Positions 11,137 to 24,465 of a stretch of 64,000 nt of DNA are shown piece after piece. Source of the DNA: Ashinkailepas kermadecensis (Eukaryota; Arthropoda; Thecostraca; Neolepadidae); contig JAOTOM010005048.1 of assembly GCA_034440615.1 (NCBI GenBank), positions 284,001-348,000 of the forward strand, written 5' to 3'. A model generated the notes under the pieces. That model was not told the DNA's origin. It ran no database searches and saw only the letters and a list, made by a program, of their open reading frames with translations. How positions within the stretch are numbered: the first letter of the stretch is position 1; each line of letters begins with the position of its first letter. The position numbers were made by a program, and so were the translations under genes.

Positions 11137-12128
11137 CGGAGGCGTCTGCCAAATGGGAATCACGAAGTGACCGTTAGACTATGTCGGATAGCCCACATCC
11201 CTGGGACTTGGTGCATGCATCTCACGTTGAGCCAGCACCTGCTGCGTTAAGCAGCCGTGTGAGCTCTATCGTATGCCGGTCAAGCGCGTGCATATATTTT
11301 GAATTAGGCACCTCCGTGTTTGCAACGGAGCGCGCTACGTACATGAAATTTGGTGAGCGAGTGATCTATAATCAGGGCTACTCGTGCATAGTTCATTTAC
11401 ACTGGAATGTGGCACAGTTTGCACGTTTGGCACATTTGGGCACTCTGCGCACTTGCATACACTCCCGGTTCCCTATTTCACATGCGAGGGCCACAGCACG
11501 ACGCACAACCCTGAAACGTGGTAAGAAAGAATATATAACTTCAAGAATAAGCCTCTTCTGACGTCGGCGACCGAGTGGTGTGTACCTCGTGACCTTGGGC
11601 GGGCGCTTTCGGTTTGACGGGAGCGACTTCGTGTTGAGTGTTGCAGGAGATAGAGCTACCAAATTTGGTTGACCGGTAGACAGTCAACAGTGCTCTTGGA
11701 AGATGTCCAGTTGGTAGATGTGGACGCCGAAATGTGAGCGTCATGCGCGTCGTGCGAGCCCATTGCACTTGTAGAGCCGGCGGCCATCACAACAGCCTGT
11801 ACCAAAAGCGGCATCTCGCCGAAATTTCTGGAATATCTACAATTTACACGGAGTCAGCCACGTTGTGCCTTTGGCGATTTGGGTGCCCCATGTGGCCATC
11901 AGTCGCGTGCGTCTGTTTAGACCGGGACACCTAGAATTTCACCTAACAATATCAGAAAATCGTTCACTGATCAATGCAAATGGTCTACTAATAGAAATGT
12001 AACACCAAACTATCACATCGCTCGAAGTTCATGACCCATGGGGTTTAGACAATCGAAAATGCGTGGTCTTCCGGTGATCAAACATCCATAGGTCTTAGGC
12101 TATCGAACTTCTGTGAGCTTTATGCCAG
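11137..12128. other. No gene recognised
   Basis: A 126-codon open frame at 11,181-11,561 and smaller ones show no domain, low-complexity signature or repeat. I see no support for a gene. Confidence 0.45.
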
Positions 12129-12345
12129 TTAAGCTTAGGCTAGGTTAGATTAGGTATGTTGAATTCGGTTAGGCGATATAAGGTCCGGTTGGGTTAGGTC
12201 AGGCTGGGTTAGGTTAAGTTATGTTAGGTTAAGTTAGGTTACTTTAGGTCACGTTATGTTACGCTAGGTTGGGTCAGGTTAGGTTAAGTTGGGTTAGGTT
12301 ACTAGTTTATGATAGACTAGGCCACGTTAGGTTTGCATAGATTAC
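12129..12345 (+). repeat. Degenerate GGTTA (TTAGG-like) interstitial repeat field
   Basis: Over about 200 bp the strand reads as diverged GGTTA pentamers (TTAGGTTAAGTTAGGTTAC and similar). TTAGG is the ancestral arthropod telomere repeat. The diverged, interstitial form suggests an old insertion or a telomere-like satellite, not a chromosome end. Some arthropod MITEs are also built of such pentamers, so telomeric origin is only one explanation. Confidence 0.7.
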
Positions 12346-12981
12346 CTGAGTTTGGGCTAATTCAGTTCAAGCCCGTTTGAGGGCGTAACGGGCACGGCCA
12401 TCCAGGTACTTCTCCGATCATGGACACACGCCAACATTGCGCCAGGTTAGCGTGCATTAATAAACCTAGCACATATGGGTGGACTACTGGCGGAATGCGA
12501 ATCAATGTTCTGCTGTCGTACTGGCAGCGGTCCATGCGGGGCGGTGCCGCTGTGGCCGGTCGTCAGGCAGCCGAGCGGCGCGGAGCCGGCCCAACTCGGC
12601 CGGCCGCCCGGCGCAGGCCGCCCGGCGCAGACCGCCCGCCGCCACGGCGCTGCACTCTTTGGCCGCACTGTTCGGCCGAGCGGTCAGGCCGGGTGGTGTA
12701 GACCATTCTCTCCTGTCTCGTATGCATAAGCTAGCTGTCAATCGCCGCGGTCACTTCGCTCTGCGCATCAACGAGGAGCGGTTGTTTCTCTCCACAAGAT
12801 TAATACAGAAAAGGGTTTGGTTTTTGGAGGTGCTCCGGCGTTAGTTTTAAGTGCGGTGAAAGTTAAAAGCTGCAGTGCAGATATGAACAGGCCTGCTGGT
12901 CAGTAACTGGTTAGGGCTGATCTCCAGCATCAGCATCCAGGCTTCACTTTCTGCTCCGTTCTTACCTTTTCAGTGTCGTCT
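12346..12981. other. GC-rich, CpG-rich island (12,530-12,700) without a recognised gene
   Basis: About 12,530-12,700 is strongly GC- and CpG-rich, with repeated GGCCGGCC, GCCCGGCGCAG and CGGCCGAGCGG words, unlike its AT-leaning neighbours. Open frames of up to 121 codons in several frames on both strands are expected from composition. It could be a CpG island of an unseen gene or a GC-rich repeat fragment. Confidence 0.45.
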
Positions 12982-13161
12982 TGTCGGCTTGAATTTGATG
13001 AACCATTTGAACATGAATTTGCTTGCTCTCACCCTCTAGTGTGCCGGCCTGGAACCTGACGGACCATTTCGGCTTGAATTGATCCGCTCTCATGATGTAC
13101 TATGCCGGCCTTGAATTTAACGGCTACTCGGTGCCTGAATCGGTACATTCTCGCTTATTTA
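12982..13161. repeat. 60-bp tandem repeat, three diverged copies
   Basis: Units begin near 12,982, 13,042 and 13,102 with TG(T/C)CGGC(C)T(T/G)GAA, each continuing with a GACGGACCATTT-like stretch and a GCTCTCA stretch. The copies are clearly diverged, so the array is old. Confidence 0.65.
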
Positions 13162-13297
13162 TTGATCCATTTATTGGCTCAGCCTTGAATAGGCTCAGCT
13201 TGGCTTGGCTAGACTGGGCAAGACAAGCTTTCCAGAGCTGTCTTCTCTTCCCCGGGCAAACGCTTGTGCTAGTGTAAGGTGCCAAGTGTTCCTGCGC

Positions 13298-13332
13298 GAT
13301 AAAAAGGCAATAAAAAGGCGCTATAAAAAGGT
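13298..13332. repeat. ATAAAAAGGC tandem repeat, three copies
   Basis: ATAAAAAGG recurs at about 13,300, 13,312 and 13,323 in a short array. No other function is evident. Confidence 0.75.
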
Positions 13333-13489
13333 GAGTTAAATCAGCCATTAAGCAGGTAATGACTACTGACATATATTTAACCATATTCCTTGCAAGCGAA
13401 TGAACTGGACTCTCTATTTCCTGACTCCATTCCGTTTTTTTTTCGCTCGCCATTTCTGAACGGTTTGTGTGTGTGTGTGGGGGGGGGGG

Positions 13490-13855
13490 ATTGGTTCCCA
13501 ATGTACGCTTCTTCGTGGCACTTTGATGTGCGCCGGGACTCCTTGACGCTGGTGAAATATTGGCAATGCGGTGGAAATTAACATGAACTGAGCGAAGGTG
13601 GTACTGTGAGAAAAAAAGACACATACAGCGTAGCACCTATGTTAATTAGACGGGTCGGCATAGCGAATTAAAGTTCGAGACACGAACACCATATTCGCCA
13701 GATGAGCCGATTTCAGCAAGAATGCAGTCAAGGTCACCTGAATCTGATTTTTTTCCTTGAAATCCTGTATTCCCCTGTTGGAGGCGCAATTTCCGCCATC
13801 GGGCTCTTTTGCCGACTATGGCAGAACCAAACATTGGACGCAATAATTTAGGGGT
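13490..13855 (+). repeat. Dispersed repeat family Z, copy 2
   Basis: Matches the 6.2-7.4 kb copy in blocks: GCGTAGCACCTATG (13,628-13,641), GATTTCAGCAAGAATG (about 13,709), CCTGAATCTGA plus T-run (about 13,737), and TCTTTTGCCGA then TTGGACGCAATAA (about 13,803-13,848). It is more compact than copy 1, implying insertions or deletions between copies. A G-run after (GT)n at about 13,460-13,490 sits just upstream. Confidence 0.55.
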
Positions 13856-14328
13856 GGCAGCTCTGCCGTTGGTGGGGTGTGGGGTGTATGGGGGTGGGGG
13901 CTGTGTGGGGTGGGTATCGTTTATTGATTTTGGTGTGGTTGCTGTTGATGTGGTGTTGTGCTGATTGGTGTTCTCTCGGGTCGTGTGAAAAACAACCTTA
14001 ACTAAGCTGACTAAACTTAAAGTGACTGAACTTCTCCTGTTGCTTTGTTGCGCCCGTGTGTGTGGTATGCTGTGTTTGGTTCCCCACCACCTCCACCACC
14101 AATTCTCCCAACCCCAGTCGGCTTGGTGTTGTATGAGCTACCCTCCCAAACACGTATTTATATGTTGTGCGATGTCAAAGTTTTGGGAACACCATATAGG
14201 TAATAGAGTGCCGCTCGCTAAATTAGAATGAATACTTTGTATTAGAAAATCAATGAGTATGACATTTTTCCGTGGTTTGATTGGTTTGCCCCGAGTTGAA
14301 ACTTTTTTATGCTAATAGCAGTATAATT

Positions 14329-14455
14329 GGACGGGCTGCAACTACCTTCTCCTGGGTAAACGCTGGGTACTGACAACAACTGGGTATGCGGAGAGAGATG
14401 TCGGGACACGAAGTGCTGTGGCGCAGCGTACCGTAAAGGCACGGCATAACCGGTT
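14329..14455 (+). repeat. Single-unit relative of the 44/59-bp array
   Basis: GACGGGCTGCAACTACCTTCT is followed by a diverged inner part, then GAGAGAGATGTCGGGACAC and a flank with GCGCAGCGTACCG. The array at 7.87-10.03 kb has the same order, ending with the same flank (GCGCAGCGGACCG at about 10,036). This solo copy therefore looks like the pre-expansion state of the repeat. Confidence 0.75.
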
Positions 14456-15195
14456 AGACAGCCCTGCAATGATGTGTGATAAGATGCGGTGGAATAAAAT
14501 GGGATTTATTGCGCCTGTTTGCAACACAAAATATGCTGAATATACTTCGATGTTTGATAACTTATTATAGTTACTCCATTTGGATGTGAGGTGTCACTGG
14601 GATACCCTAATTTTCAAAATGAATTGGATATCGGAGGCGGTTTCAGGGTATGGGAAAAGGATGGAGTTGAATGCGGCATTTCCAACCTATGCTGCATGTA
14701 ATGGTTCCAGTTGGGTATGAAATCAAGTAAGGTTGTTGACAGACGTGCTGTGTACGCTTTGAAAACTATATGGATCTGATAGGTAGGTATTACCAGGGGT
14801 GGAGGTTATAAATGCTGTCGGGAGAGGTGGGCTGGTGCGGAGGTGCTCGAAACAACCAACGTCATTCTCAAAAGAAAGACGTGGAAGTTTTCGTCGCTAT
14901 AGTATGCGCTTTGTGTAATTCTGTAAGACAGTAGCTAGTAATACATCGAATGCGCATAGTGTTGTAAAAAACGGTGTTGAGTGGAGGGACCAGTACGGCT
15001 TTTATTGGCACGAGAAGAGCCTTAGCTCCTAACTCCGTGGGTGTCCCATTGGTAGATACTACACAAAGGCCTTACTGACTACTAGAAGCTGCGAAGATCT
15101 GACATGACAAAGGCAGGTATCTGCCCTGTCTTTGTCATTTTCCCGGTATTCGCTTCAGATAGGGAGTCGTACATACATAAGGATATATATATATG
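14456..15195. other. No gene recognised
   Basis: Ordinary composition with no long open frame or recognisable repeat. It ends at a short (TA)n that borders the transposon. Confidence 0.5.
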
Positions 15196-15196
15196 T

Positions 15197-18149
<2,953 letters not shown>

Positions 18150-18159
18150 GGATATGTTG

Positions 18160-18240
18160 ATAAATAGATAGATAGATACATAGGCAGATAGATACTGAGG
18201 GAGAGAGAGAGAGAGAGCGAAAGAGAGAAAGAGCAATTAA
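18160..18240. repeat. GATA and GA simple repeats
   Basis: ATAGATAGATAGATAC is followed by CAGATAGATACTGA and then a GA-rich run to about 18,235. Confidence 0.85.
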
Positions 18241-18460
18241 GTTTATATAAGCAGAAAGTAAGCCAACTTGTGAGCTCTGGTTCACAGATGCCGGTCGTGG
18301 GTTCCTGCTGCTATGCTCGCCGGGGCGGCCGTGACGGTGCATTATCGGCACGGTAAACTCCCAGCTTAAATCCGGCTGTTGAATTTGAGTACCTTATCGG
18401 GTATCAGACACGGGGTCACGGTCCACGAAGCAAATTCTGCGTGACAAAGTAGTATGTCCC

Positions 18461-18664
18461 CAGAGATGCAGCCAAGAGTAGGGGGGGGCAGGAGGTCCTC
18501 TCCCATTAGCAACCAAAAATACACTAGATCAAGCAAGACATTTTTATATTTTCATCACGCAACACCAGAGTTATTTGGCGCGAGAAGCGCGCCGAAAGCG
18601 GTCTTCGTTTATTACCTTTCTTTCGTCGCCCCTCCCCCTTAAGAAAATCCTGGCTGCACCCCTG
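18461..18664. mobile_element. Short hAT-like non-autonomous element, copy 1
   Basis: The left end CAGAGATGCAGCCAAGA and the right end (complement CAGGGGTGCAGCCAGGA) are inverted. Inside are a G-run, TTTTCATCACGCAACACCAGA, GCGCGCCGAAAGCG and a CCCTCCCCCTTAAG block. A 205-bp element with the same order of motifs lies at 54,482-54,686. The flanking 8-mers (TATGTCCC and CCTGTTTC) do not match convincingly. The CAGNG(G/A) terminus and internal G/C runs are typical of short hAT MITEs. Confidence 0.6.
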
Positions 18665-20069
18665 CCTGTTTCATAGAGACAATAGAGACCCCAGCATTTC
18701 ATGGAGACCCCAGCATACCTTGGGTATAAACTGTTTCCTTTTTGAGTGCTTTCACCCTGCCTACTACGTTGTTCACACTTGCCGTGTTTGCAGTGTAAAT
18801 TTGCTCCAAGAATACATGCTGATGAAGTTCAAGCAACAGCTGGTGAGTGCAAATATATAATAATGGCAAGTATAAAATAGTAGCTACAAGTAGTTTATGT
18901 GATAATAGTTTAAATTGCACAATAAGGAAGGCTGAGGCACATACGAAGACGTGATGATAATTAGCAGAGGTGATAATTAAGCCGATGAATCGTGTGTCAA
19001 TAACAATGCAATAGGTACCAACGCACACTGAGCCTCGTTTGCTTTCGATTATCACCAGCGCGCTCCGAAAATGTATCAGCTGTTTCTACAGGTAACATTG
19101 TGCAATAGCCAGTGTTCATCCTCATGGGCTTCATGGTGTCGAGAATTTGTAGCCAATATTTTGGGATCACTCTAAGCCGCTTGAGAATGATTAATCTCCT
19201 TCTCGTGATAATGACGTAGAGTTTGTAGCCCGGGTCCTCATGGGTAGGGGAGACATTTTGCGCGCATCGTATTTGTGCGACCATATCGACCAATTCCGTT
19301 GATTGAAGCGCCAATTAAAATCTCAGTGAGTTGTATTGAGGGTAGATTATTTTCATGACCCAGAGGTCACTGATCACGTTAGAAGGCTGCACCCCCTAGG
19401 AAGTATTTCGACCTCGAGGTCGAAATATTTTCATTGTCATCCTAAAATGGAGCATTGTGGGACATACAATTGTCAATAATATTGCAATATCACTTTTCAT
19501 TCTAAGAATGGCTCACTTGAGCCGTTATGGAGATGTTCGGTTCCGGGTAAGAAAAGTTAAGTTCGAACAAAAGAGCAAGTCATGATTATTGTTCAATGTT
19601 GAATATGATACGTGTGTAAAATAACGTCATTTGGGGATCAAAATGAAGTTGTGACCATTGCATCTACCTACCGATCATTTTATATTGGAACATATTTACA
19701 TTATTTTTGCTCCTATGGAAAAAATATTTTTCAATAAGAATATGTAGTAGCTATGACCTTATTAGTCGGGCCACTCAGGAGATAAAATGCATACCTTATT
19801 AAGCTAGCGGAAAATGCCACCACTAACGCCGGGTGCCAACTATAATGAAAGCTGCATTACTTTCGAAAGGCATGTTTCTCAGCAGAAAATTGCGCTAGAT
19901 ATGACGCATAAGTGAAAATTCAATGAATAATATGAGTGCAAACTTCCATAGCGTGAGTAGGGCATCCGGGGCCCTCTCCGTCGGCTGAGGGCCTTCTCCT
20001 GTCAGGCCGGAGGCTCCTCTTTCAACAGCATGTGCTACTTCCGTCAGACCATGGGACGGCTGCCCCCTT
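18665..20069. other. No gene recognised; fragment of dispersed repeat family Y with a perfect palindrome
   Basis: At 19,404-19,427 is a perfect 24-bp palindrome centred on GACCTCGAGGTC. The surrounding 19,340-19,475, read on the minus strand, matches 26,685-26,805: CCCACAATG(C/T)TCCATTT and TCAGTGAC(C/G)TCTGGGTCA. The second copy lacks the full palindrome. The rest shows no gene. Confidence 0.55.
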
Positions 20070-20104
20070 CTCCCTCCCCCTTGGCTACGCCAAGGGGGAG
20101 GGAG
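20070..20104. repeat. Perfect 16-bp hairpin, 3-base loop
   Basis: CTCCCTCCCCCTTGGC (20,070-20,085), loop TAC, exact complement at 20,089-20,104. It is not followed by a T-run and is not next to a gene, so it is not read as a terminator. Confidence 0.9.
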
Positions 20105-20703
20105 TGTTAAAGAAGGAATTACGTTAATCCGGCTTATGTGACATCCGGTTGTATCAATTAGGCAAGAGAGGAGAGACGCCGTCAAACAAGAAGCATGGCG
20201 TAGAGGGACGATACATACATGGTAAACAGGTACATGTTCAGACATACATACATACATACATACAATCATAACAATGGAAGGACATTTGGAGGGTGGACAG
20301 CTTCACAGCCTACGGAGAGGCTCCACTGCCCACCTGAGACCTGAAGCGAAGCGAAGCAGAGGCCTGTCACCCAGAGCGAGTCGTGGGATTCAGGCCCGAC
20401 CTTGTATGTGTCGGTGTATGTTAAGTTCAAGCTTGGAAGCCCATAAAAAGGAAAAACCAAGCTGCTTGGAAAACCCATAGGTAAAAAACCAAGCGCAATT
20501 TAAAAGGATATCCGTCCGTTTTGGCCAAATTGGATCGGTTCCTGTCTACCTGGTGTGAGATAACCTATATGTATGTGTTTTGCGACGTCAGAGAGGAAGA
20601 AGTGTGGAGCGGAGTCATACAGCTAGTGAGGAGTGTAGCGCGTGTCATATAACTTTTAACTTCACATCATACTTGCTTGGATCAGGTAAATGCAACGGAG
20701 GCT

Positions 20704-21545
20704 TTAGATCAGTTCGGAGAGTTTGGTGTCTTGTAGAAAGCGGAAAAGTAACTCGAGGAGTGCCGGGTGCTCATTCCCGAGGAGAGCTGGAAGCGAAAGT
20801 TGTGAATGGATGTTGGTGAAATACTGGATGATATAGCGACGGTGAGGAGCATATGCTGGACAGTTAAGGAGGATATGGGTGACAGTAAGGCGTACGTGAC
20901 ATGTGCTACAAAGTGGAAGGCGGTGTGGTCGATGAAAAATATAATCGTGTGTCAATTTGGTGTGTCCGAGGCGAAGTCTGGCGAGTGTCACCTCGTTCAG
21001 ACGAGTGTGTTGGTTGGAGTAGGGCCAGCTGGAGAGTGTGGGCTTGATATCGTGTAGGTGTGTGGTGTTGTGTGACCAGCAGTCCTGAATATATTTTTTA
21101 AAATAAATTATTAGTGAGGGATAGAAGATCCCCGGGGGGCACCGGAGCTCCATTGTTAGCGGGGAGGTCGATCGCCGCGCGGGCGAGACCATCTACCCTT
21201 TCGTTTCCCGGGATACCCCTATGTCCAGGGATCCAGAGCAGAGTGAGCTGAAGGTGTGCGTGGTTGTCATCATAGAGGTGTCGGATGGCGTGGAGCGTGG
21301 GATGCGTGGTATTGTGTAGTGCCGCGAGGGCGTCCACGGAGGATCGTGAGTCAGTGCATATTATAGTAGGTGTAGTGATGTGTTGCGCAGTGATGTGTTG
21401 GAGGCAAGTGAGTATGGCGACTAGTTATGCTGTGTATACGGAGTGGTGAAGTGTTAATTTCGTTTGACCAGTGTCGGGCCCACCGCACCAGGCGGCTCCC
21501 GTACCATTGCTGGTACGTGAGCCGTCCGTGTAAAAGAAGGTGTGT
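20704..21545 (-). pseudogene. RNase H and C-terminal zinc-knuckle part of the I-like element
   Basis: On the minus strand the RNase H begins with FYTDGS (about 21,530). It should continue with the catalytic Glu in the VYTA-E-L motif, but that codon is TAA (plus strand 21,425-21,427), a nonsense mutation at a predicted active-site residue. It then has CTDS, WIPGHRGIPGNERVDGLARA and, after a frameshift near 21,100-21,140, KYIQDCW and the knuckle CSTCHVRLTVTHILLNCP, ending at 20,704. Function as encoded: removal of template RNA during reverse transcription. Inactive as read. Confidence 0.85.
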
Positions 21546-21617
21546 TGTGGGTGGGCGTCTTGATATTAAAAAAACTTAACTTGGATTTCGATGGGGATGA
21601 GCAGGATTTTATTTTGC

Positions 21618-22777
21618 CTAAAGAGAGACTCGAGTTTTGGGTGTTTCATGTGCCAAAATTGGAGAAGGGGGGGGGACTCGGTCAGGGGTAACCTCCGGAA
21701 ATTTCAGTGTGGATGTGAGAACCTGCTTCAAGTGAATGGCAATGCTGTATTTATTTTTGTTTTTGGAAAGCCGAACCGGGGATTTAGTCCATGCGACATT
21801 GGAGGGGTGATTTAGCTGTGTTGTTGTCCTGAAGTGGTATCTAACGAGTTGTAGTGTTCTGTGTTGTTGTAGGCTAGGGAGGTTGGCCTCACCCCGGAGA
21901 CTGGTGGTAGGTGTGGTGCAGTGTGCTCCGGTGATGAGGCGGAGTGCGTGATTTTGTGTGCATTCCAGTGACTTGGTGAGTGTTGGAGATATATGATCGA
22001 AGATGAACGCATTGTATTCCAGGATTGAACGAATCAGTGCATTGTACATTTTGGTAAGAGTCGTCCCGTCTGCACCCCAGTCGCGACCGCAGATGAAGCG
22101 CAGGAGATTAAGCCGAACAGCACAGCGCTGTTTAATATAGGTGATGTGGGGGCTAAAGTAAAGTCCTTTGTTGAGGATAATTCCGAGATATTTGAAGGTT
22201 TGGAGGGGGATAATTCGATCGCGAAAGCGGAGCGGTTTGCTACACGGGATGTGTCTGGGAAGCCGGGAAAAGAGCATAGTGACCGATTTGGTGGGGGAGA
22301 TCTGTAGCCCCCAGAGGGAGCACCATGAATCAATGTGATTCATGACGAGTTGAATAACGTGATTCACTGAATCTGCCGAGTGGTGCGTACACCAAATAAC
22401 CAGATCATCGGCATAGAGGGAATATTTTAGTAGGGGATAAATTAGGGGAAGTTGTTCTAATACGTCGTTGATCATGATAAGAAAGAGGGTTGGAGATAGG
22501 ACGCTGCCTTGCGGCACGCCTTGGTCGACAGTGTGGGGCCGGGAATGAATGTTGCCGCAGCGGACGACGAAGGAGCGATTTTCTAGGAAGTTGGTGATAA
22601 AGGTGGCCAGTCTGCCCTTGATACCAATACGGTGTAATTTAATTCGAAGGGCAGAACTGTCTACTTTGTTAAACGCGGATTTTAGGTCTAAGAAAAGGGC
22701 GATGGTTTCGGATTTTTTCCCGAAACCACGCTGGATTGAATCCACAATTTCGAGTAGGTTGTCAGCGGTGCTTCGCC
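21618..22777 (-). pseudogene. I/Jockey-like reverse transcriptase core
   Basis: The open frame of about 389 codons contains motif A (LFLDLKSAFNKVD, Asp34), motif B (GVPQGSVLSPTLF, residues 90-102), the catalytic YADD (125-128), then SPTKSVTMLF and FKYLGIILNKG and the thumb region. It is cut at its N-terminus by the nested CR1 at 22,784-23,407. Its sequence resumes at 23,414, in a frame that would be continuous if the insertion and one copy of the duplication were absent. It ends at a stop (21,618) before the RNase H, where intact elements continue. The good preservation of this stretch contrasts with the CR1 at 3 kb. Confidence 0.9.
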
Positions 22778-22783
22778 TTAAAG

Positions 22784-23407
22784 TCATAAAGTCATAAAGT
22801 ATTAAGGCTTAATAAGAGCCACAGGGGCCCATCTGGGTTAAGCCTATCTAGAAAAGGTACTAGGAATGTACATACTCCCACCCCAAGCAATCCCTTATCC
22901 CAAGTTCCTAGGAAGCTGTATATCCCAGCCTATCTAGCACCACTCACTTGCTACCGCATAACACCCTCAACAATCACAAGCTCCTCCCATCACACCCATC
23001 GTGCCACCATAGACAATCTCATCAGCATCACATCCCGAAGGAAGGTGCCGAATCCACTGCGAGGCACACCCCACACAAGTTCATAAAGCGTTCAGACTTA
23101 ATAAGAGACTCACTTGCTACTGCATAATACACTCAACAATTACAAACTCCTCCCATCATACCCATTGTGCTACCATAGACAATCTCATCAGTATCACATC
23201 CCGAAGGAAGGTGCTGAATCCACTGCTAGGTACACCCTATATAAAGTTATAAAGCGTTTAGACTTAATAAGAGACTCACTTGCTATTGCATAACACACTC
23301 GACAATTTCAAACTCCTCTCAACTCCCAACTCCTCCCTGTCGATCAACCCTCCCTGGAATACAGAAAAACAAGCCCCCTATTCTTATAATGATTGTCTAT
23401 GCCGTTT
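22784..23407 (-). mobile_element. CR1-like 3'-end insertion nested in the I-like element
   Basis: The element is on the minus strand. Its 3' octamer tail (complement of ACTTTATG repeats) is at 22,784-22,800, next to the conserved tail with GATGGGCCCCTGTGGC. Inside are three copies of a roughly 165-180-bp 3'-UTR unit (from about 22,945, 23,105 and 23,278). Each has the CACTTGCTA(C/T) and CCATAGACAATCTCATCAG words; the copy at 50.2 kb has one. The flanks share TTAAAG (22,778-22,783 and 23,408-23,413), a likely 6-bp target duplication. Only the 3' UTR is present. Confidence 0.85.
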
Positions 23408-23413
23408 TTAAAG

Positions 23414-23637
23414 ATGCTCTTGGTCGGAAGCCGCTCTGAAAGGGGGATATAATTTTGTTTTCGAGATAGACTCTGATTCGTCCATTGACCATGCGCTCAA
23501 AATTTTTACAAGCACAACTAGTGAGAGAGATAGGACGATAGCTAGAGGGGAGATGTCGAGGTTTGGAAGGCTTAGGTATAGGGATGATAGTACTAGTAGA
23601 CCAAGAGGGATTAATGGCGTTATGGTTGGACAATGTG
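23414..23637 (-). pseudogene. N-terminal reverse transcriptase fragment of the I-like element
   Basis: On the minus strand the frame reads WSTSTIIPIPKPSKP, SYRPISLTSC, FERMVNGRI and QSGFRPRASL, the fingers region that precedes motif A. It joins the RT core across the nested CR1. Nothing recognisable lies upstream, so the element is truncated here. Confidence 0.85.
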
Positions 23638-24065
23638 CACCACGACTTTGAACTCGTTTACATAAAGCGTGTTTATATGATTGTGCATTGATATATAGCC
23701 CTGATTTATAGCACACATTTATATGATGTATATTTATATATGGGTAGTTGAAGCTAACCCATCTAGTTAGCTTCAATTTATTCACGATTTCTATAAATAC
23801 AATGAGACAAATTATTTTGCAATACAACTGAGGACTGAAGTAAAGCTCTCATGGTAATTCCTGGCAACAATGCTGCCTTCGCCTTATTATACCATATTAT
23901 GCAACAGGTGAAAGCAATGGTGGTTCACGAAAATATATGGTAGTGCATCCACGGGAGGGGCTTTTGGATAAAGCACTGCGGAGAGAGGATGGACCAGAAA
24001 TTATGGAATTTGTAGCCACGAAAAAAAATTAGACGGATTTCCTTCAGGTTCAGACTTCCTTCAAT
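23638..24065. other. No gene recognised
   Basis: AT-leaning DNA between the truncated retrotransposon and a fold-back element. No motif was seen. Confidence 0.5.
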
Positions 24066-24328
24066 ATATCATCAAAATCACACGATGACCTTTCCTCGAT
24101 GATTAGAAAAACAGTCGAAAGTTACTTAGATCATGGTGTATATTCGGGTACAACCCTTCGTCAAACCACAAAAAAATAAGCTTATGAAAAAATATAAATA
24201 TAAATAAGCTTCTTTTTTTGTGGTTTGACGAATGGTTGTACCCGAATATACACCAAGATCTCAGTAACTTTCGACTGTTTTTATAATCATCGAGGAAAGG
24301 TCATCGTGTGATTTTGATGAAATGATAT
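24066..24328. mobile_element. Fold-back element with about 115-bp inverted arms
   Basis: The left arm (about 24,066-24,182) and right arm (about 24,208-24,328) are inverted copies. They share ATCAAAATCACACGATGACC, GAAAGTTACT, GTGTATATTCGGGTACAACC and TTTGACGAA stretches (as seen or as complement), with few mismatches and a short AT-rich spacer. No coding sequence. It is probably a MITE or snap-back copy of a larger element; the target duplication is unclear. Confidence 0.75.
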
Positions 24329-24465
24329 GTCCCTCGCCAGAGCGCTAAATAATTTATATTCCTTCAAGATATGCTAAAGTTATAAATAAATTACAGCTGG
24401 AACGAATTTTGGAGGACTCCAAGAGAGGTCAAAGCACAATGAGTGAGCTTCGTATATCTCTGGTG

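Larger units (their letters stand above)
20239..23637 (-). mobile_element. I/Jockey-like non-LTR retrotransposon with RNase H, split by a nested CR1
   Basis: On the minus strand the order is reverse transcriptase (from about 23,633, 5'-truncated), RNase H (about 21,540-21,150), a CCHC-like C-terminal domain (to 20,704), a 3' UTR and a tail of GTAT repeats (about 20,239-20,262). The RT, RNase H and zinc-knuckle order is that of I-superfamily elements. A 624-bp CR1-like insertion interrupts the RT. Stops and frameshifts show it is dead. No target duplication was found for this element. Confidence 0.85.

Noticed and set aside
12530..12700. GC-rich island as a promoter or first exon
   Set aside because: Composition is suggestive, but no initiator, consistent frame or downstream exon was identified. 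It is kept only as a note.
20070..20104. Transcription terminator or attenuator
   Set aside because: The perfect stem lacks a T-run and an adjacent gene, and bacterial-type terminators are not expected here.
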